7,480 bases of DNA from NCBI GenBank assembly GCA_013824055.1, contig PNNE01000450.1:1-7480 (forward strand), written 5' to 3'. The DNA comes from Rhodobacter sp. Its GTDB lineage: Bacteria; Pseudomonadota; Alphaproteobacteria; Rhodobacterales; Rhodobacteraceae. Positions 5,199 to 7,480 of the stretch are shown one piece after another. Position numbers and translations under genes: made by a program. Under the pieces are notes generated by a model. It saw only the letters and a list, made by a program, of their open reading frames with translations, searched no databases and had not been told where the DNA came from. Every line of letters starts with the position of its first letter. The first letter of the stretch is position 1.

Positions 5199-5257
5199 CC
5201 CCGCCCCTGGCTTGCCCCGCCCCTGGCTTGCCCCGCCCCTGGCTTGCCCCTAGCTTG
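5199..5257. repeat. 16-bp tandem repeat (three perfect copies plus one degenerate), G-quadruplex-capable on the minus strand
   Basis: The unit CCCCGCCCCTGGCTTG is repeated perfectly at 5199-5214, 5215-5230 and 5231-5246. A shortened copy, CCCCTAGCTTG (5247-5257), lacks five bases and has one substitution. The array starts immediately after the thioesterase stop codon and overlaps the end of the antiporter gene, whose stop TAG (5252-5250) lies in the degenerate unit. On the minus strand it reads CAAGCCAGGGGCGGGG repeatedly: seven GGGG runs separated alternately by 7 and 1 bases, which meets the usual G-quadruplex pattern. A role in ending or pausing transcription of the convergent pair is inferred; simple slippage expansion is the neutral alternative. 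Confidence 0.9.
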
Positions 5258-7007
5258 CCCTGACCGTATGCTCGGCATTGCCGATGATCAGGCTCTTGCC
5301 CGAATAGATGTCTCCGGTCATCTGCAATGCCAGCCGCTCGGCATCGCGCCGGATCACCCCTTCCTGGATCGCGGCGATCTCGTCGGGGTCCACGCCCAGC
5401 ACTTCCAGCGCCTCGCCGCCCAGCACCAGGGCCGAGTGGAAGACCTCGCGCATCTGGTGGTCGACGCCTTCGCGGATCAGTTCCAGCGCATGTTCCCGGT
5501 CCCATGCCCGCGCCAGCACCACGGCGTTGGGGAATTCGTGCCGCACCAGCCTGGCGATCCTCGTGGTCGTCTCCTTCTTGTCCGTGGCAATCAGGATCGC
5601 CCGCGCGGTCTCGGCGCCCGCGGCCTTCAGGATGTCCAGCCGCGTCCCGTCGCCGAACCACACCTTGAAGCCGAAGGTTTCCGCCGCTCGGATCATCTCG
5701 GCATCGTCGTCGATGATGTTGATCGGCACCCGCCGCGCCAGCAGGGGCTGGCTGGCGATCTGTCCGAATCGCCCGAAGCCCACGATGAGCACCTGCCCCG
5801 ACAGGCCCTCGGGTGCCTCCAGCCCGTCGAGCGACACCCGCGCCGCCGGCTTGAACCGGTCATGCAGGATCACCATCAGCGGCGTCATCGCCATCGAGAC
5901 AATGACAATGGCGTTCAGGATCGCGGTGTCTTCGGCGTTCAGCAGCCCGACCGTGAAGGCCGCCGAATACAGCACAAAGGCAAACTCGCCGCCTTGCGCC
6001 ATCAGGACGGTCCGCTCCAGCGCTTCGGGATGCTCCGCCCTGTTCAACCGCGCGACGCCATAGATGATCGCCGCCTTCAGGACCATCAGCGACAGCACGC
6101 TGACCGCGACCAGCCGCCAGTTGTCCGCGATGACCGACAGGTCCAGCGCCATGCCCACCGCCAGGAAGAACAGGCCAAGCAGGATGCCCCGGAACGGCTC
6201 CACATCCGCCTCGAGCTGGTGGCGAAAGCTTGACTCCGACAGCAGGACGCCGGCCAGAAACGCCCCCATCGCCGCCGAAAGCCCCCCAAGCTGCATCCAG
6301 AGCGCCGAGCCCAGCACGACCAGCAAGGCCGCCGCCGTCATCACCTCCCGCGCGCGGGATGCCGCCAGAAGCCGGAACATCGGGTTCAGCAGATAGATGC
6401 CCGCCACCACCAGCGCCGTGATGGCCGCAAGGCCGATCGCCACGCCCGTCAGCCGGTCGACCAGCGTCACATCCTCGCCCCCCGGGGCCAGAAACGCGAC
6501 CAACGCCAGCAGGGGCACAATCGCCAGATCCTCCAGCAGCAGGATCGACACGATCCGCTGGCCCTTGGGCGCGCTGATATCTCCCCGCTCTTGCAGCATC
6601 TGCATGACGATCGCAGTCGAGGTCAGCGTGAACCCCGCCCCGGCAATCAGCGACCCCGCGTAAGGGTAGCCCAGCGCCACGCCGACAAGGCCCAGCGTGG
6701 CCACGCAAATCGAGACCTGCAGCAGCCCCAGCCCCAGAATGTCCCGCCGCATCGCCCAGAGTTTCGACGGCTCCATTTCCAGCCCGATGAGGAACAGGAA
6801 CATCACCACGCCCAGTTCCGCCACATGCAGGATCGCCATCGGGTCCGAGAAAAGCCCAAGGCCGAACGGTCCGATCACCAGCCCCGCCGCCAGATAGCCC
6901 AGCACCGACCCCAGACCGATGCGCTTGAACAGCGGCACCGCGACGACAGCCGCGCCAAGCAGCGTCACCACCGAGACCAGATCAACCCCCGCAGATTCTG
7001 TCGCCAT
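5250..7007 (-). CDS. Kef-type monovalent cation:proton antiporter (CPA2) with C-terminal RCK/KTN domain
   Basis: This 585-residue inner-membrane protein resembles KefB/KefC and most likely exchanges K+ (or Na+) for H+. Residues 1-382 form the CPA2 membrane domain with about 12-13 hydrophobic segments. GLEMEP (75-80), TSTAIVMQML (129-138), LLLEDLAIVP (156-165, with the ion-site acidic pair Glu159-Asp160), FRGILLGLFFLAVGMALDL (272-290) and AQGGEFAFVLYSAA (337-350) all align with Kef motifs. Residues about 405-520 form a Rossmann-type RCK/KTN domain: VLIVGFGRFGQ (Gly410, Gly412, Gly415), acidic IIDDD (431-435) and FGDGTRLDIL (451-460), which bind NAD(H) or AMP in relatives. E. coli KefC has Gln-Asp where this has Glu-Asp, so glutathione gating should not be assumed. 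No KefF/KefG partner is in the window. Start 7007 has GGAGG six bases upstream. The last codons and stop fall in the degenerate unit of the G-rich tandem repeat. Confidence 0.93.
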   Translation of the reverse strand: MATESAGVDLVSVVTLLGAAVVAVPLFKRIGLGSVLGYLAAGLVIGPFGLGLFSDPMAILHVAELGVVMFLFLIGLEMEPSKLWAMRRDILGLGLLQVSICVATLGLVGVALGYPYAGSLIAGAGFTLTSTAIVMQMLQERGDISAPKGQRIVSILLLEDLAIVPLLALVAFLAPGGEDVTLVDRLTGVAIGLAAITALVVAGIYLLNPMFRLLAASRAREVMTAAALLVVLGSALWMQLGGLSAAMGAFLAGVLLSESSFRHQLEADVEPFRGILLGLFFLAVGMALDLSVIADNWRLVAVSVLSLMVLKAAIIYGVARLNRAEHPEALERTVLMAQGGEFAFVLYSAAFTVGLLNAEDTAILNAIVIVSMAMTPLMVILHDRFKPAARVSLDGLEAPEGLSGQVLIVGFGRFGQIASQPLLARRVPINIIDDDAEMIRAAETFGFKVWFGDGTRLDILKAAGAETARAILIATDKKETTTRIARLVRHEFPNAVVLARAWDREHALELIREGVDHQMREVFHSALVLGGEALEVLGVDPDEIAAIQEGVIRRDAERLALQMTGDIYSGKSLIIGNAEHTVRAS

Positions 7008-7027
7008 GCCATGCCTCCGGGTCTGCA

Positions 7028-7041
7028 GGCCAAGGTTGGCC
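7028..7041. promoter_or_regulatory. Inverted repeat GGCCAA-GG-TTGGCC in the antiporter leader
   Basis: Six-base arms around a 2-bp centre lie 21-34 bases before the antiporter start codon, just upstream of its GGAGG ribosome binding site. Such compact symmetry fits a dimeric regulator's operator. As RNA the loop would be too short without opening base pairs. The function is inferred. Confidence 0.3.
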
Positions 7042-7079
7042 AGTCAGGCCGCAAGCGCAACCGGAAATGCATCGCAGGC

Positions 7080-7093
7080 TGCGCTGCAGCGCA
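7080..7093. promoter_or_regulatory. 14-bp perfect palindrome TGCGCTGCAGCGCA upstream of the antiporter gene
   Basis: A gapless palindrome sits in the 169-bp gap between the VOC gene and the antiporter gene, about 73-86 bp before the antiporter start. It could be an operator or part of a terminator for the upstream gene. There is no adjacent T-run. Nothing else convincing is visible in this gap, and no clear -35/-10 pair. Confidence 0.3.
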
Positions 7094-7176
7094 CCTGTAG
7101 CTGGCCAGAGCAAACTCTCGACATCGTCCGGCGCCGGGAGCATCAGCGAACCTGGCCGGGCGTCAGACCGGGTCCT

Positions 7177-7480
7177 TCACCCCGCGAACACGCTCTCCAG
7201 CGCGGCAAAGCCCTTGACCTCGATGGGATTCCCGCTCGGATCGCGGAAGAACATCGTCCATTGTTCGCCCGGCTGGCCCTGGAACCGCACGTGCGGCGGC
7301 AGGACGAACACCACGCCTGCGGCCGTCAGCCGGTCGGCCAGCGCCTGCCAGTCCGACAGCAGCAGCACCAGGCCCAGATGCGGCATCGGCACCAGGTGGT
7401 CGCCGACGCGGCCGGTGTTCGTCGTCCTGAACGGCTCGCCCAGGTGCAGGCTGATCTGGTGGCCGAAGAAGTCGAAGTCG
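7177..7480 (-). CDS. VOC-family protein (glyoxalase/extradiol dioxygenase-like), C-terminal part, cut by window edge
   Basis: The minus-strand frame is open from the right edge to the TGA at 7177-7179, giving about 100 residues that begin DFDFFGHQISLHLGEPFRTT in the window. The N-terminus is missing. FFGHQISLHLG, VPMPHLGLVL, the GEQWTMFFRDPSGNPIEVKGF end and the spacing between them match the vicinal oxygen chelate fold of predicted extradiol-dioxygenase-type proteins. His in FGHQ, His in PHLG and Glu in PIEVKG are the probable metal ligands. A GTG at 7392 could start a shorter frame, but the upstream residues carry the conserved His-containing motif, so the true start lies beyond the window. 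The substrate is unknown, and such proteins are often annotated only as VOC family. It is on the same strand as the antiporter, 169 bp upstream, and probably separately transcribed. Confidence 0.85.
   Translation of the reverse strand, partial: DFDFFGHQISLHLGEPFRTTNTGRVGDHLVPMPHLGLVLLLSDWQALADRLTAAGVVFVLPPHVRFQGQPGEQWTMFFRDPSGNPIEVKGFAALESVFAG

Noticed and set aside
5244..6233. Plus-strand open frame of 329 codons opposite the antiporter gene
   Set aside because: The translation is rich in His, Gln, Arg and Pro with no motif, while the minus strand has an unmistakable Kef protein across the same region.
5250..7007. Calling the antiporter KefB or KefC specifically
   Set aside because: Glu-Asp replaces the Gln-Asp of E. 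coli KefC and no KefF/KefG partner is present, so a specific symbol and glutathione gating are not supported.
1..7480. CRISPR array, tRNA/rRNA genes, insertion sequences, prophage or defence genes
   Set aside because: No spaced direct repeats of CRISPR size, no RNA-gene signatures, and no transposase, integrase or defence domains were seen on either strand. The only tandem array is the 16-bp repeat without spacers.

Overview
The window is GC-rich throughout, with strongly GC-biased third codon positions. Its gene content is LysE/RhtB exporters, Lrp/AsnC regulators divergent from their targets, a short bacterial phenylalanine hydroxylase, DDAH and a Kef-type antiporter. This suggests an alphaproteobacterium, most likely Rhodobacterales/Rhodobacteraceae. 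The taxon is inferred from composition and family resemblance; no rRNA or other marker is present. It reads as ordinary chromosome. I see no tRNA, rRNA, CRISPR array, transposase, integrase or phage gene.

Layout. 1-195 (-): 5' end of an unrecognised gene running off the left edge. 312-1103 (+): dimethylarginine dimethylaminohydrolase, overlapping by ATGA with 1100-2074 (+), a GT-A-type glycosyltransferase-like protein. A 30-bp perfect palindrome (2074-2103) sits at the convergent junction with 2111-2710 (-), a LysE/RhtB exporter. That gene is divergent from 2783-3235 (+), an Lrp/AsnC regulator. 3323-4108 (-) is phenylalanine 4-monooxygenase, divergent from 4227-4700 (+), a second Lrp/AsnC regulator. 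4746-5198 (+) follows it: a hot-dog thioesterase. A G-rich 16-bp tandem repeat (5199-5257) separates it from 5250-7007 (-), a Kef-type cation:proton antiporter with an RCK/KTN domain. 7177-7480 (-) is the C-terminal part of a VOC (glyoxalase/extradiol dioxygenase-like) protein running off the right edge. Every gap between genes is shorter than 200 bp.

How the genes may work together (inference). The middle is two back-to-back modules, each an amino-acid-handling gene (exporter; Phe hydroxylase) facing its own Lrp/AsnC regulator. The shared intergenic regions hold short inverted repeats that could be operators. DDAH also acts on an amino acid derivative (methylated arginine to citrulline plus methylamine), so the left two-thirds has an amino-acid theme. 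The thioesterase could be co-transcribed with the second regulator. The antiporter and VOC protein look unrelated. All three convergent junctions carry structured DNA: a palindrome, a weak GC hairpin and a quadruplex-capable repeat.

I found no clearly novel multi-gene system. The items most worth a second look are the G-quadruplex repeat containing the antiporter stop codon, the DDAH/glycosyltransferase coupling, the paired Lrp modules and the 30-bp palindrome.
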